NCBI GenBank assembly: GCA_029593505.1
Contig: JAKTNI010000001.1
Location: 248,001 to 312,000 of the forward strand
DNA from: Streptococcus suis
GTDB taxonomy: Bacteria; Bacillota; Bacilli; Lactobacillales; Streptococcaceae
DNA length: 64,000 nucleotides
Reading direction: 5' to 3'
Under the pieces are notes generated by a model. That model worked only from the letters and a program-made list of their open reading frames with translations, ran no database searches and was not told the origin of the DNA. Of the stretch, positions 21,354 to 30,106 are shown piece by piece (the stretch's first letter is position 1; the number at the start of each line of letters is the position of its first letter). Made by a program: the position numbers and the translations under genes.

Positions 21354-22210
21354 TTACGATAAAATCACAACGTGAGATTGATGCGATGAATCGCGCAGGA
21401 GATATACTGGCAGGAGTGCATATTGGCTTGCGTGAGTTAATCAAACCAGGTGTAGATATGTGGGACGTTGAAGAGTACGTTCGTAAGACCTGTAAGGAAA
21501 AAAATGTCTTGCCCTTGCAAATTGGGGTGGATGGTGAGCTGATGGATTATCCATACGCCACTTGTTGTGGTCTCAATGATGAAGTGGCTCATGCTTTTCC
21601 ACGCCATTATAAGCTAAAAGAAGGTGATCTATTAAAAGTAGATATGGTGCTTAGTGAACCATTGGAGAAGTCTGTCTTAGATGTTTCCAAACTTAATTTT
21701 AATGATGTAGCTTCAATGAAGCAGATTACCCAAAGTTATCGTGGTGGTGTTGCAGATTCTTGCTGGGCTTATGCAGTAGGACAAGTATCTGAAGAAGTAA
21801 CAAACTTAATGAATGTTACAAAAGAGTGTCTTTATCGTGGCATTGAGCAAGCAGTGGTGGGAAATAGGATTGGCGATATTGGTGCAGCTATTCAAGAATA
21901 TGCAGAAAAACATGGCTATGGTGTTGTGCGTGACTTGGTAGGACATGGAGTTGGGCCAACTTTTCATGAAGAACCTATGGTACCTCACTATGGAACAAAA
22001 GGACGTGGACTTCGTTTACGTGAGGGAATGGTTTTGACAATTGAGCCGATGATTAACACAGGTACTTGGCAAATTGATACAGATATGAAAACAGGATGGG
22101 CACATAAAACGCTTGATGGTGGACTATCTTGTCAATATGAACACCAGTTCGTCATCACTAAGGATGGTCCTCTTATCTTGACAAGTCAAGGCGAGGAAGG
22201 AACCTACTAA
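21350..22210 (+). CDS. map: Methionine aminopeptidase, type I
   Basis: The 286-residue metalloenzyme removes the initiator methionine from nascent proteins. The pita-bread fold is evident, with metal ligands in LLKVDMVLSE (Asp), VADSCWAYAVG (Asp), GHGVGPTFHEEP (His), LTIEPMI (Glu) and YEHQFVIT (Glu). It is about 30 residues longer than the minimal type because of an insert between the two aspartate segments (LEKSVLDVSKLNFNDVASM), a feature of streptococcal enzymes. AAGGAGAAAG precedes the ATG, inside the end of the GNAT gene. Confidence 0.96.
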   Translation: MITIKSQREIDAMNRAGDILAGVHIGLRELIKPGVDMWDVEEYVRKTCKEKNVLPLQIGVDGELMDYPYATCCGLNDEVAHAFPRHYKLKEGDLLKVDMVLSEPLEKSVLDVSKLNFNDVASMKQITQSYRGGVADSCWAYAVGQVSEEVTNLMNVTKECLYRGIEQAVVGNRIGDIGAAIQEYAEKHGYGVVRDLVGHGVGPTFHEEPMVPHYGTKGRGLRLREGMVLTIEPMINTGTWQIDTDMKTGWAHKTLDGGLSCQYEHQFVITKDGPLILTSQGEEGTY

Positions 22211-22281
22211 TCTGGTTTGAACAAAGAGAGAAGATACTAAAATCTCTCCGAATGAATCAATGGGCAACAGGGAGGGAGAGA

Positions 22282-23202
22282 ATGGAAGAACAAAATAAGT
22301 GGACAAGATGTAAGCAATTTGTTTCGACTGTCTTTTCTTTTTATACATCAGCGGAGATGGAGTTGACGAGTGTTGCAGTAGCTTACTATATGCTAGTTTC
22401 TCTGTTTCCGATACTCTTAACTTTGGCTAACTTATTACCATACTTTCCATTTGATATACAACTGATTTTAGGATTACTAGCTGATTTTATACCAGAGCGT
22501 CTCTATCCAATGGCCTCTTCATTTGTAACAAATATTTTGACACAGCCATCAACATCTTGGTTGGGAATTTCTATTTTGACGACACTATGGACCTTATCGC
22601 GTAGCATGATTATTTTACAAAAAGCTTTTAACAAAGCTTATGGAATAAATGAGCATAGGGACTTTGTTACAGGACATTTAATCGGTATTTTTCTTGGAAT
22701 TAGCCTACAAATACTGATTATATTAAGTATTACTATGTTGGCTTTTGGTCACTCTATAGCGACTTATATTGATGCAATATTGGGCTGGAGTGGTGATTGG
22801 TTAAAAGAAGTAATGAGTTATACACAACCTCTCGTTTATGTGACTTTATTTGTTTCTTTAATGCTGTTTTACTTTGTTTTACCGAATGTCAAAATCAAAA
22901 AAGTGCGCTATGTTCTTCCGGGTACACTTTTTGTTTTGGTTACCATGTTTTCGGTTGGACAGTTGTTTACTGTTTATGTGAACAACTATGCCACTAAATT
23001 ATTAGATTTTAGGATGGTGACAGCAGTAATTTTTCTAGCATTTATGGTATGGTTTATTTTGATAGCGCAAGTCTTGATTATGGGAGCAGTGCTAAATGCT
23101 AGTGTACAATTTTTACATGTTAGAGAATTTCAAATTAGAGATGGTAATATTGTTTCGATCATGAAGCGTGTAAAAAAGAAGTTTTTTAGTAAAACATTAT
23201 AA
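22282..23202 (+). CDS. YihY/BrkB family membrane protein
   Basis: The 306-residue protein has about six membrane helices (for example VAVAYYMLVSLFPILLTLANLLPYF) and the family-typical sequence WTLSRSMIILQKAFNKAYGI. The family was once annotated as ribonuclease BN, but that is not supported for this membrane fold; its role is unknown. GGGAGG lies six bases before the ATG at 22282; an upstream in-frame ATG at 22252 has no such site. It converges on the GtrA gene across a shared bidirectional terminator. Confidence 0.88.
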   Translation: MEEQNKWTRCKQFVSTVFSFYTSAEMELTSVAVAYYMLVSLFPILLTLANLLPYFPFDIQLILGLLADFIPERLYPMASSFVTNILTQPSTSWLGISILTTLWTLSRSMIILQKAFNKAYGINEHRDFVTGHLIGIFLGISLQILIILSITMLAFGHSIATYIDAILGWSGDWLKEVMSYTQPLVYVTLFVSLMLFYFVLPNVKIKKVRYVLPGTLFVLVTMFSVGQLFTVYVNNYATKLLDFRMVTAVIFLAFMVWFILIAQVLIMGAVLNASVQFLHVREFQIRDGNIVSIMKRVKKKFFSKTL

Positions 23203-23233
23203 AAATAGGCTCTGTAAAGGGAGCCTATTTTTT
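23201..23233. terminator. Bidirectional terminator between the YihY and GtrA genes
   Basis: AAAAATAGGCTC (23201-23212) and GAGCCTATTTTTT pair around an eight-base loop, giving T-runs on both strands. The stop codon of the minus-strand gene lies in the stem. Confidence 0.92.
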
Positions 23234-23662
23234 GTGATTAAAGATTAATAACTTACTAAGTACATAGTTTAATACAATAATTGTAACTTGTGAGAAGAGG
23301 GTTGCAATGGTATTTACTCTTGTCAGATTATGGTTTACAAATTGTCCGATTATTTCAGGGAAGGCTTGTACAAAGAAAAAGGCTAATAGCATATCCAATC
23401 CCAGAGTGATGAGACGTGCAGATATAAATTTGAATAATCTGGTCTGCCAACCGCTTTGCTTTTGTTTGAAAACGATACGATCATTGGTGACAAATGCAAA
23501 AAGAATGGCGATGGCATTAGCGATAAATGTAACCAGTATAATTTGATGAATGATGGAAAATAGGGTGATGCGTGTCACCATGTAAACAAGTGTGGTGATA
23601 ACACCAAAGATAAGATAGAGAATGACTTCATTATTTAGGATTGTTTTTATCAGATTTTTCAT
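23225..23662 (-). CDS. GtrA family membrane protein
   Basis: The 145-residue protein has four predicted membrane helices and the GtrA-family opening NNEVILYLIFGVITTLVYMVTRI. Members help flip or present polyprenyl-linked sugars for wall or teichoic-acid glycosylation, usually beside a glycosyltransferase. None is adjacent here, so the pathway is open. The gene is divergent from queT, with only about 54 bases before the queT promoter and leader, so the two promoters lie close together. Confidence 0.85.
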   Translation of the reverse strand: MKNLIKTILNNEVILYLIFGVITTLVYMVTRITLFSIIHQIILVTFIANAIAILFAFVTNDRIVFKQKQSGWQTRLFKFISARLITLGLDMLLAFFFVQAFPEIIGQFVNHNLTRVNTIATLFSQVTIIVLNYVLSKLLIFNHKK

Positions 23663-23692
23663 AAAAATAGTCTATCATTTTTTCATTATTTA

Positions 23693-23701
23693 TGCTATAC
23701 T
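23693..23701 (+). promoter_or_regulatory. Extended -10 promoter of queT
   Basis: TGC TATACT places the transcript start near 23708, immediately before the leader hairpin. Confidence 0.65.
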
Positions 23702-23708
23702 AAACAAC

Positions 23709-23780
23709 GTTGCTGTATGCAACCCTTGGGGCTTGCTCACTTTACCCAAGCATATTACAAGCATTTTGCTAAAGGAGAAT
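23709..23780 (+). ncRNA. preQ1-II riboswitch (COG4708 RNA)
   Basis: A short hairpin GTTGC/GCAAC (23709-23723) precedes the conserved core: CTTGGG (23725-23730) pairs with CCCAAG (23745-23750), then CATATTACA and AGCATTTTGCT lead into AAAGGAGAA (23771-23779), the ribosome binding site. The order and the invariant CATATTACA fit the class II preQ1 aptamer, which pairs part of the Shine-Dalgarno region when preQ1 is bound and so shuts off translation of the transporter. Confidence 0.92.
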
Positions 23781-23785
23781 TATAT

Positions 23786-24301
23786 ATGAATACATCGAAA
23801 TGGACTGCCAGAGATATGGCAGAAATTGCTTTAGTTGCAGCTATCTATGTTGCGTTGACTGTTACACCACCGCTTAGTGCTATTTCATTTGGTGCCATTC
23901 AGTTTCGGATTTCTGAAATGTTGAATTTTTTGGCTTTCTACAATAAAAAGTATATTGTGGCGGTAACACTTGGTTGTATGATTTCTAATCTTATGGTGTA
24001 TGGTGTTGTAGACTTGGTAGTTGGAGGTTTTTCAACTCTCATTTTTGTAACATTAGGCGTTTATCTTTTTGAGAAGTACAAACAAGACTATCTGTTTAAT
24101 GGCTGGATGAATAAAGCATTCTTTTACTTTTCGTTTTTCTTTGCAGCTTCTATGTTTACCATTGCATTGGAGTTACAGGTAATGTATGGAAATCCATTTT
24201 TCTTAACTTGGTTGACCACAGCGGGAGGAGAGTTGCTTTCTCTTTTAATTGGTGCCATTTTAGTGGATAGACTGTCCAAAAGATTTCAGTTTATAAAATG
24301 A
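23786..24301 (+). CDS. queT: QueT, substrate-binding (S) component of an ECF preQ1/queuosine-precursor transporter
   Basis: The 171-residue integral membrane protein (COG4708) has about five or six helices and the family sequence AAIYVALTVTPPLSAISFGAIQFRISEMLNFLAFYN. It would capture a queuosine precursor and work with the shared ECF energising module encoded elsewhere. The preQ1-II leader directly upstream supports the substrate. With tgt at 16155 it makes a salvage route to queuosine-modified tRNA. The ATG at 23786 is chosen because AAAGGAGAA precedes it; a longer frame from 23717 lies in the riboswitch. Confidence 0.95.
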   Translation: MNTSKWTARDMAEIALVAAIYVALTVTPPLSAISFGAIQFRISEMLNFLAFYNKKYIVAVTLGCMISNLMVYGVVDLVVGGFSTLIFVTLGVYLFEKYKQDYLFNGWMNKAFFYFSFFFAASMFTIALELQVMYGNPFFLTWLTTAGGELLSLLIGAILVDRLSKRFQFIK

Positions 24302-24320
24302 TGATAAGATAAATGTGAGC

Positions 24321-24342
24321 AGACACTTTCGAGTGTCTTTTT
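24321..24342 (+). terminator. Terminator after queT
   Basis: AGACACT and AGTGTCT form a stem capped by a TTCG tetraloop and followed by T residues. Confidence 0.92.
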
Positions 24343-24390
24343 CTGTATTATTATGTATAATGTTGTTAGAAAGATGAAGGGGGAACGTTA

Positions 24391-25233
24391 ATGCAGTCGT
24401 ATTACTTATCAAATGGTATCGCCATTCCTAAGATTGGTTTTGGTACTTGGCAGATTCCAGATGGGAAGGAAGCTTATAATGCGGTTTTGTGTGCTTTAGA
24501 GCTTGGTTATCGTCATATTGATACAGCACAGATTTACGGTAATGAATCAAGTGTTGGTCGTGCAATGAGAGATAGTCAGATTGCACGTGAAGATATTTTC
24601 TTGACCACTAAGGTATGGAATGACAAGGTTGGATATGAAGATACTCTTGCTTCAGTGGAAGAGTCTTTGGAGAAATTACAAGTTGATTATTTAGATTTAG
24701 TACTTATTCATTGGCCTAATCCTAAGTCTATCAGAGGAAGCATTGATTGGAAGGAACGAAATCATCAGGTTTGGAAAGCATTGGAAGAATTGTATCGTTC
24801 TGGAAAGGTGAGAGCTATAGGTGTTTCTAACTTCATGAAGCACCATCTGGATGCTTTACTGGAGAGTGCAGATATTGTACCGCAGGTCAATCAAATTATG
24901 TTGGCACCGGGAACACCTCAGACGGAGTTAGTGAATTATTGTAAAGATAAAGGTATTCTTTTAGAAGCTTATAGCCCATTTGGTACAGGGACATTATTCC
25001 AAAGTGATGTAGCTAAGTCCTTAGCTGAATCTGAGGGAATGAGCCTTGCTCAATTGGCATTAGCATGGTCATTGAATCAAGGCTTTTTACCACTTCCGAA
25101 GTCGACTAGTCCAGAAAACATTAAAAATAATTTAGCGAGTGTGAATCTTTTGATTGACCAAGAAGTTGTTGCTCAATTGGATCAGTTGGAAGGAATCAAA
25201 AGTCAACTCAATCCTGATCAAGCAGAGTTTTAA
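24391..25233 (+). CDS. Aldo/keto reductase
   Basis: The 280-residue protein is an NADPH-dependent AKR. The catalytic tetrad appears in order: Asp and Tyr in HIDTAQIYGNE, Lys in LTTKVW and His in LIHWPNP. The cofactor-binding C-terminal stretch LPLPKSTSPENIKNN follows. It is similar to the 2,5-diketo-D-gluconate reductase/YvgN group that reduces small aldehydes and ketones; the physiological substrate is not evident. GGGGGA lies upstream of the ATG. It is a single gene between two terminators. Confidence 0.92.
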   Translation: MQSYYLSNGIAIPKIGFGTWQIPDGKEAYNAVLCALELGYRHIDTAQIYGNESSVGRAMRDSQIAREDIFLTTKVWNDKVGYEDTLASVEESLEKLQVDYLDLVLIHWPNPKSIRGSIDWKERNHQVWKALEELYRSGKVRAIGVSNFMKHHLDALLESADIVPQVNQIMLAPGTPQTELVNYCKDKGILLEAYSPFGTGTLFQSDVAKSLAESEGMSLAQLALAWSLNQGFLPLPKSTSPENIKNNLASVNLLIDQEVVAQLDQLEGIKSQLNPDQAEF

Positions 25234-25237
25234 TCCT

Positions 25238-25269
25238 AAAGGTATGTGGAAGTGAACACATACCTTTTT
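25238..25269 (+). terminator. Terminator after the aldo/keto reductase gene
   Basis: AAAGGTATGTG pairs with CACATACCTTT, with an eight-base loop and a T-run. Confidence 0.92.
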
Positions 25270-25295
25270 AATAGAGTTAATTTAGTAGGTTATCA

Positions 25296-25304
25296 TGATA
25301 TAAT
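25296..25304 (+). promoter_or_regulatory. Extended -10 promoter of tex
   Basis: TGA TATAAT ends seven bases before the ATG at 25312, implying a very short or absent leader. Confidence 0.55.
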
Positions 25305-25311
25305 AGAAAAC

Positions 25312-27441
25312 ATGGAAGAAAAATATATGAAAATTGCCCAAGAATTGGGTGTGAGTTTGAAACAAATTGATACTGTACTTTCTTTGACTGCTGAAGGAAA
25401 TACGATTCCTTTTATCGCACGTTACAGAAAAGAAGCGACAGGAAATTTAGATGAAGTCGTGATCAAATCGATTATTGATCGAGACAAGTCTTTGACTGCT
25501 TTGGCAGATCGAAAAGAGAGTGTTCTTTCTAAGATTGCTGAACAAGGGAAGTTGACAGATCAGTTACGTGAAGCTATTGAAACGGCAGAAAAATTAGCAG
25601 ATGTGGAAGAATTATATCTACCCTATAAGGAAAAACGTCGGACGAAAGCAACGGTTGCTCGTGAGGCGGGGCTGTTTCCGTTGGCGCGTTTGATATTGCA
25701 GCATGTTCCTGATTTAGAAATACAAGCCAGAAATTTTATAACAGAAGGGTTTGATAGTCCAGAGGCTTGTTTGGCTGGTGCAGTAGATATTTTAGTTGAG
25801 GCTGTTTCTGAGGATACAAAACTTCGTGCGTGGACGTATCATGAGATGCAATCTCATTCTAGTTTGTATTCGGAGCTAAAAGATCAAGAGGCTGACGAAA
25901 AATTAGTATTCCAGATGTATTATGGCTTTTCAGAGAAAGTTTCGAGTATGCAAGGTTATCGTACATTAGCTCTGAATCGTGGAGAGAAAATGGGTGCTCT
26001 CAAAGTTGGTTTTGAACACAATATAGATAAAATCATCCGTTTCTTTGAACTTCGGTTTCCACAGAAAAATAAATATATTACTGAAGCTATTTCTCAAGCT
26101 GTTAAGAAAAAAATCATTCCAGCTATGGAGCGTCGTATTCGGACAGAACTGACGGAAGTGGCAGAGGTTGGTGCAATTGCTTTATTCTCTGAAAACCTTC
26201 GTAATTTATTGTTGGTGCCACCATTAAAAGGAAAAGTAGTTCTTGGTTTTGACCCTGCTTTTCGGACAGGAGCTAAATTGGCAGTCGTGGATCAGACAGG
26301 AAAACTATTGACCACGCAGGTCATTTATCCGGTTAAGCCAGCTTCACAATCACAGATTTCACAAGCAAAAGAAACCTTGAGTGACCTATTGGGGCAATAC
26401 CAAGTAGAAATTGTTGCTATTGGAAATGGTACGGCTAGTCGTGAATCAGAGGCATTTGTTGCAGATGTTCTCAAGGATTTTCCGGCAATTTCGTATGTTA
26501 TCGTCAATGAAAGTGGTGCTTCGGTCTATTCTGCTTCAGAATTGGCTCGACATGAATTTCCGGATCTAACGGTTGAAAAGCGCTCTGCTATTTCTATTGC
26601 TCGTAGACTTCAAGATCCATTGGCAGAGTTGGTTAAAATTGATCCTAAATCAATTGGAGTTGGTCAATATCAGCATGATGTCAATCAGAAACTGTTGTCG
26701 GAGAGTTTAGATTTCGTAGTAGATACAGTGGTCAACCAAGTTGGAGTCAATGTTAATACAGCTAGTCCTGCTCTTCTTTCCCATGTGGCTGGTCTTAACA
26801 AGACTATTTCAGAAAATATTGTCAAATATCGTGAAGAGCATGGAGTCTTAACATCTCGTCAAGAACTGAAAAAGGTTCCGCGTCTAGGAGAAAAAGCTTT
26901 TGAGCAGGCAGCAGGATTTCTTCGGATTCCTCAAGCGACAAACTTTTTAGACAATACAGGCGTGCATCCAGAATCTTATCCAGCAGTAGAACAACTTTTT
27001 AACTTATTGGAAATTGATAGGCTTGATGAACTAGCAACCGAAAAACTGTCAACGGTATCTGTCGTTGAGATGGCCAAACAATTGAGTATTGGAGAAGAAA
27101 CGTTGAAAGATATTCTGGCTGATTTGCTCAAACCGGGAAGAGATATGCGAGATGATTTTGCTGCTCCAGTTCTCAGACAAGATGTCTTAGATTTTAAAGA
27201 CTTGCAAATTGGTCAACAGCTAGAAGGTGTTGTTCGCAATGTTGTTGATTTTGGAGCATTTGTTGATATTGGTATTCATGAAGATGGGCTTATTCATATA
27301 TCAAATATGAGTCATCACTTCATTAAACATCCTAGCCAAGTGGTGTCAGTAGGAGATGTGGTAACTGTTTGGGTTTATAAGTTGGATCCAGTTCGTGAAA
27401 AAGTTAATCTAACATTGGTAGCGCCAAGTGAATCTCATTGA
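25312..27441 (+). CDS. tex: Tex family RNA-binding transcription accessory protein
   Basis: The 709-residue protein has the full Tex layout: an N-terminal helical domain ([20 protein letters not shown]), a YqgF-like RNase H fold ([34 protein letters not shown]), helix-hairpin-helix motifs ([16 protein letters not shown]), and a C-terminal S1 domain ([31 protein letters not shown]). It binds nucleic acid and affects transcription; the mechanism is not settled. The ATG at 25312 matches family length; the ATG at 25327 is an alternative giving 704 residues and a short leader. Confidence 0.95.
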   Translation: MEEKYMKIAQELGVSLKQIDTVLSLTAEGNTIPFIARYRKEATGNLDEVVIKSIIDRDKSLTALADRKESVLSKIAEQGKLTDQLREAIETAEKLADVEELYLPYKEKRRTKATVAREAGLFPLARLILQHVPDLEIQARNFITEGFDSPEACLAGAVDILVEAVSEDTKLRAWTYHEMQSHSSLYSELKDQEADEKLVFQMYYGFSEKVSSMQGYRTLALNRGEKMGALKVGFEHNIDKIIRFFELRFPQKNKYITEAISQAVKKKIIPAMERRIRTELTEVAEVGAIALFSENLRNLLLVPPLKGKVVLGFDPAFRTGAKLAVVDQTGKLLTTQVIYPVKPASQSQISQAKETLSDLLGQYQVEIVAIGNGTASRESEAFVADVLKDFPAISYVIVNESGASVYSASELARHEFPDLTVEKRSAISIARRLQDPLAELVKIDPKSIGVGQYQHDVNQKLLSESLDFVVDTVVNQVGVNVNTASPALLSHVAGLNKTISENIVKYREEHGVLTSRQELKKVPRLGEKAFEQAAGFLRIPQATNFLDNTGVHPESYPAVEQLFNLLEIDRLDELATEKLSTVSVVEMAKQLSIGEETLKDILADLLKPGRDMRDDFAAPVLRQDVLDFKDLQIGQQLEGVVRNVVDFGAFVDIGIHEDGLIHISNMSHHFIKHPSQVVSVGDVVTVWVYKLDPVREKVNLTLVAPSESH

Positions 27442-27868
27442 GTATGTGAAGCAAGTCTCTATCGAAGACTTTGGTAAAGAATTTAGGCATAATGCTGTTT
27501 GGAATAGTCGCTTGCGCTCTACTGGTGGACGTTTTTTTCCAAAGGATGGACATTTGGACTTTAATCCTGCATTTTTAGATGAAAAAGGCTTAGAAGTCTT
27601 TAGAAAAATTGTGCGTCATGAGCTGTGTCATTACCATTTATATTTTGAAGGAAAGGGTTATCAGCATCGAGATAAGGAGTTTAAAGAACTATTAAAACAA
27701 GTCGATGGTCTTCGTTATGCGCCTCGTTTGGCATCACAAGATTGTCAATTTCTTTGGATTGTGTATCATTGTCAATGCTGTGGTCAATCTTATCAACGTA
27801 AGCGTCGTATTAATCTACAAAAATACCGTTGTGGTAAGTGTCATGGTGCCTTAGAAAGGCACCGATAG
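27428..27868 (+). CDS. SprT-like zinc metalloprotease-fold protein
   Basis: The 146-residue protein begins at GTG 27428, overlapping tex by 14 bases, and reads [19 protein letters not shown]. It has the metalloprotease motif HELCHYH near residue 58 and a C-terminal zinc ribbon (CQCCGQSY...CGKCHG). SprT-family proteins resemble the eukaryotic DNA-protein crosslink protease Spartan, but bacterial roles are not defined. Coupling with tex is conserved in streptococci. A terminator follows immediately. Confidence 0.9.
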   Translation: MNLIEYVKQVSIEDFGKEFRHNAVWNSRLRSTGGRFFPKDGHLDFNPAFLDEKGLEVFRKIVRHELCHYHLYFEGKGYQHRDKEFKELLKQVDGLRYAPRLASQDCQFLWIVYHCQCCGQSYQRKRRINLQKYRCGKCHGALERHR

Positions 27869-27870
27869 AG

Positions 27871-27897
27871 AATCAGTCCTTGGGCTGATTTTTTTGT
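27871..27897 (+). terminator. Terminator after the tex-sprT pair
   Basis: AATCAG...CTGATT, extended by TCC/GGG pairing, followed by seven T residues. Confidence 0.9.
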
Positions 27898-27906
27898 TAA
27901 AAAATA

Positions 27907-27915
27907 TGGTATACT
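27907..27915 (+). promoter_or_regulatory. Extended -10 promoter of the LiaX-like/PspC operon
   Basis: TGG TATACT, with the expected start near 27922 and a 16-base leader containing GAGGTG. Confidence 0.6.
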
Positions 27916-27937
27916 AGAGAAGAATTGAGGTGTATCT

Positions 27938-28699
27938 ATGGTACAAAAGCATGAAGAACGCTTGATTGAATTGTATGAAAAAGGAGTGTTGACTAAAGAA
28001 GAGGCGCGTGCTTGTTTTTTGGATTTGGACCAACAACCAGATTTTTTGTTTGTTGAAGAAAAAGAAATACTTGGCTTTACCCTACCAAACTTCAAGGTGT
28101 TTTCTTCTTCAAAGTCAAAGCAGTCTTACAGTTTTGAGGAGGTGGAGTCGCTACGTCTTTGTCTATCAGCAGGTCGGCTGACAGTGACAACATCAAAAAC
28201 CGCTGATGTTTCAGTTACGATTGTATATCATCAAGATGCTTCAAAAGAGCAATTACCTCAACTGTATGTAGAGGATACCTGCCTATACTTTAGTAGCTCA
28301 CTATCTTGTCATTTGATGATTGGTTTGCCGCAAAAATGGATGTCTGTTTTGGATGTTGATTTAGGACAAGCTGATGCGCGCTTGGATTATTTACCATTTG
28401 AGGATATTTCTATTCGTAGTTCAAGGGATAAAAAACAACAGGATATTCGCTTGATAACTTGTGGAGGTTATCCTCAGCATTTATTTGTTCAACTAGACCA
28501 AGCATCTCTAACCTTGCAAACAGGGAAAAATCAGGGAATTCGTGGCTCTATTGAATCAGATTTGGGGCAGGTACTTGTCAATCGTAAGAAAAAAGAGAGT
28601 CCGTATCAGTTTGAAAAATTAGGAGCTGATACAGTATTTGTAAAAGTCCGAGTTGGACATGGTGCTTTGTATGTGAAAGGGATTAAAGATGTCAATTGA
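27938..28699 (+). CDS. DUF4097-type beta-strand repeat protein, LiaX/YvlB-like
   Basis: The 253-residue protein has a short N-terminal helical domain (ERLIELYEKGVLTKEEARACFLDL), as in YvlB/LiaX proteins. From about residue 60 it has a beta-rich region resembling a DUF4097 adhesin-like solenoid (LRLCLSAGRLTVTTSKTADVSV, ADARLDYLPFEDISIRSS). No signal peptide is visible. It overlaps a PspC-domain gene, the same partner as LiaX in the enterococcal and streptococcal envelope-stress (LiaFSR) system. A role in sensing antimicrobial-peptide damage is inferred from that pairing. It is much shorter than enterococcal LiaX. Confidence 0.7.
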   Translation: MVQKHEERLIELYEKGVLTKEEARACFLDLDQQPDFLFVEEKEILGFTLPNFKVFSSSKSKQSYSFEEVESLRLCLSAGRLTVTTSKTADVSVTIVYHQDASKEQLPQLYVEDTCLYFSSSLSCHLMIGLPQKWMSVLDVDLGQADARLDYLPFEDISIRSSRDKKQQDIRLITCGGYPQHLFVQLDQASLTLQTGKNQGIRGSIESDLGQVLVNRKKKESPYQFEKLGADTVFVKVRVGHGALYVKGIKDVN

Positions 28700-28961
28700 A
28701 CTGTATAAATTAAGACAGGGAAAGATCCTATCAGGTGTGCTAGCTGGAATAGCTCATAAATTTAGTTTGGAGTTTTGGTTGGTACGGATTATCTTTATAG
28801 CAACCTTATTCATGGGGAGATTATCTTTTTTGTCACTGCTTCTCTATGTACTAGGGAGTATTTACCTGCCATATAAAGAGGATAAAGATGCCGAACGGTA
28901 CGGAACAGGTCCTCGAAAAATCAAAGAGGCTGAGAAAATACATAAGTCATGGTTTAAATAA
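28689..28961 (+). CDS. PspC domain membrane protein
   Basis: The 90-residue protein opens with IELYKLRQGKILSGVLAGIAHKFSLEFWLVRIIFI, a classic PspC domain, then one or two membrane helices (ATLFMGRLSFLSLLLYVLGSIYL) and a charged tail. Its start overlaps the LiaX-like gene by 11 bases. PspC proteins take part in phage-shock or Lia-type envelope-stress responses, and in pneumococcus a PspC gene belongs to the LiaR regulon (family knowledge). I did not identify a LiaR box here. Confidence 0.9.
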   Translation: MSIELYKLRQGKILSGVLAGIAHKFSLEFWLVRIIFIATLFMGRLSFLSLLLYVLGSIYLPYKEDKDAERYGTGPRKIKEAEKIHKSWFK

Positions 28962-28964
28962 ACT

Positions 28965-28998
28965 AAAAAAACTTGAGTTTGTTGGCTCAAGTTTTTTT
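28965..28998. terminator. Bidirectional terminator between the pspC and manA genes
   Basis: AAAAAAACTTGAG and CTCAAGTTTTTTT pair around an eight-base loop. The manA stop codon lies in the stem. Confidence 0.93.
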
Positions 28999-29937
28999 GT
29001 TTGTATGGCTAGAAATGAGTTCTAATTGACCGGTAAAGGTCCATTCGGTTACATTGGCAGGTAAGATAAAGTGATCACCCTTTTGAAGAGGATAGGTCGT
29101 AGTGTTGACTTTTATAGCACCTTTACCATCAATGACACTAATAAGTAAATACGGTGCGCTTTGTTGCATTGTAACTTCTTCTTTAATGATCCATTTGTAT
29201 ACAGTGAAGAATGGATTAGCAACGAGTAAGGTGGATTCGAGATTTGGTAGTATGAGAGTAGCAGTAGTAGAATTTGCAACAGGACCAATTGTCAGAACAT
29301 CAATAGATTTGTCAATGTGTAGTTCACGCAACTGTCCGTCATCTGTTAAACGATCAAAGTCATACACACGGTAGGTTGTATCACTCGATTGTTGTGTTTC
29401 GAGAATCATAATTCCTTTGCCAATAGCATGCATGGTTCCACTTGGTACAAAGAAAAAGTCTCCTTTTTTAACAGGAACGTGCGTTAAGAGTTGTTTCCAA
29501 TTTCCTGCTTGAATAAGTTGAGCTAGTTCTTCTTTTGTATGTGCGGTGTGGCCATAGATAATTTCTGCCCCTTCTTCAGCTTCTAACACATACCAACACT
29601 CTGTTTTTCCTAGTTCTCCTTCGTGAGCTAGGCTGTAAGCATCATCTGGATGCACTTGAACACTTAGCCATTCGTTAGCATCAAGAATTTTGGTTAAGAG
29701 AGGAAAAACGGAATCAGTTGGGTTGCCAAATAAATGCTTTTCATTTTGGTAGAGGTCATCCAAGCCACGCCCTTTATATTGACCATTTGCGACAGTTGTT
29801 ACGCCATTAGGATGAGCGGAGATAGCCCAGCATTCTCCTGTTTTTTGACTGGGAATGGCGTAATGAAATACAGTCTCTAAATGATTTCCTCCCCATAATT
29901 TTTCATGCATAACAGGTGTTAGAAATAATGGTTCCAT
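28987..29937 (-). CDS. manA: Mannose-6-phosphate isomerase, class I
   Basis: The 316-residue cupin-fold zinc enzyme interconverts mannose-6-phosphate and fructose-6-phosphate. It opens EPLFLTPVMHEKLWGGNHLE; the metal ligands are visible in VQVHPDDAY (His), KTECWYVL (Glu) and GTMHAIGKG (His). The length matches the short Firmicute form. AAGGAGA precedes the start on the minus strand. A TATACT -10 candidate for it lies at 29973-29978 (minus). It is a single gene, divergent from hprK. Confidence 0.95.
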   Translation of the reverse strand: MEPLFLTPVMHEKLWGGNHLETVFHYAIPSQKTGECWAISAHPNGVTTVANGQYKGRGLDDLYQNEKHLFGNPTDSVFPLLTKILDANEWLSVQVHPDDAYSLAHEGELGKTECWYVLEAEEGAEIIYGHTAHTKEELAQLIQAGNWKQLLTHVPVKKGDFFFVPSGTMHAIGKGIMILETQQSSDTTYRVYDFDRLTDDGQLRELHIDKSIDVLTIGPVANSTTATLILPNLESTLLVANPFFTVYKWIIKEEVTMQQSAPYLLISVIDGKGAIKVNTTTYPLQKGDHFILPANVTEWTFTGQLELISSHTNKKT

Positions 29938-30070
29938 TCATATTCTCCTTGTGTTTAATATTGTATATAATGAGTATAGCAGATTTGTGAACAAGAGTAT
30001 ATTTTTTAAAATATCTATTTTGTTTTCTGCTTTTAAACATACCATATATTTTCCTATCAACTTTTTATTA

Positions 30071-30079
30071 TGATATAAT
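30071..30079 (+). promoter_or_regulatory. Extended -10 promoter of the hprK operon
   Basis: TGA TATAAT, 27 bases before the hprK start codon. Confidence 0.65.
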
Positions 30080-30106
30080 AGATTAAAATTGAAAGTGAGG
30101 GAGCCG

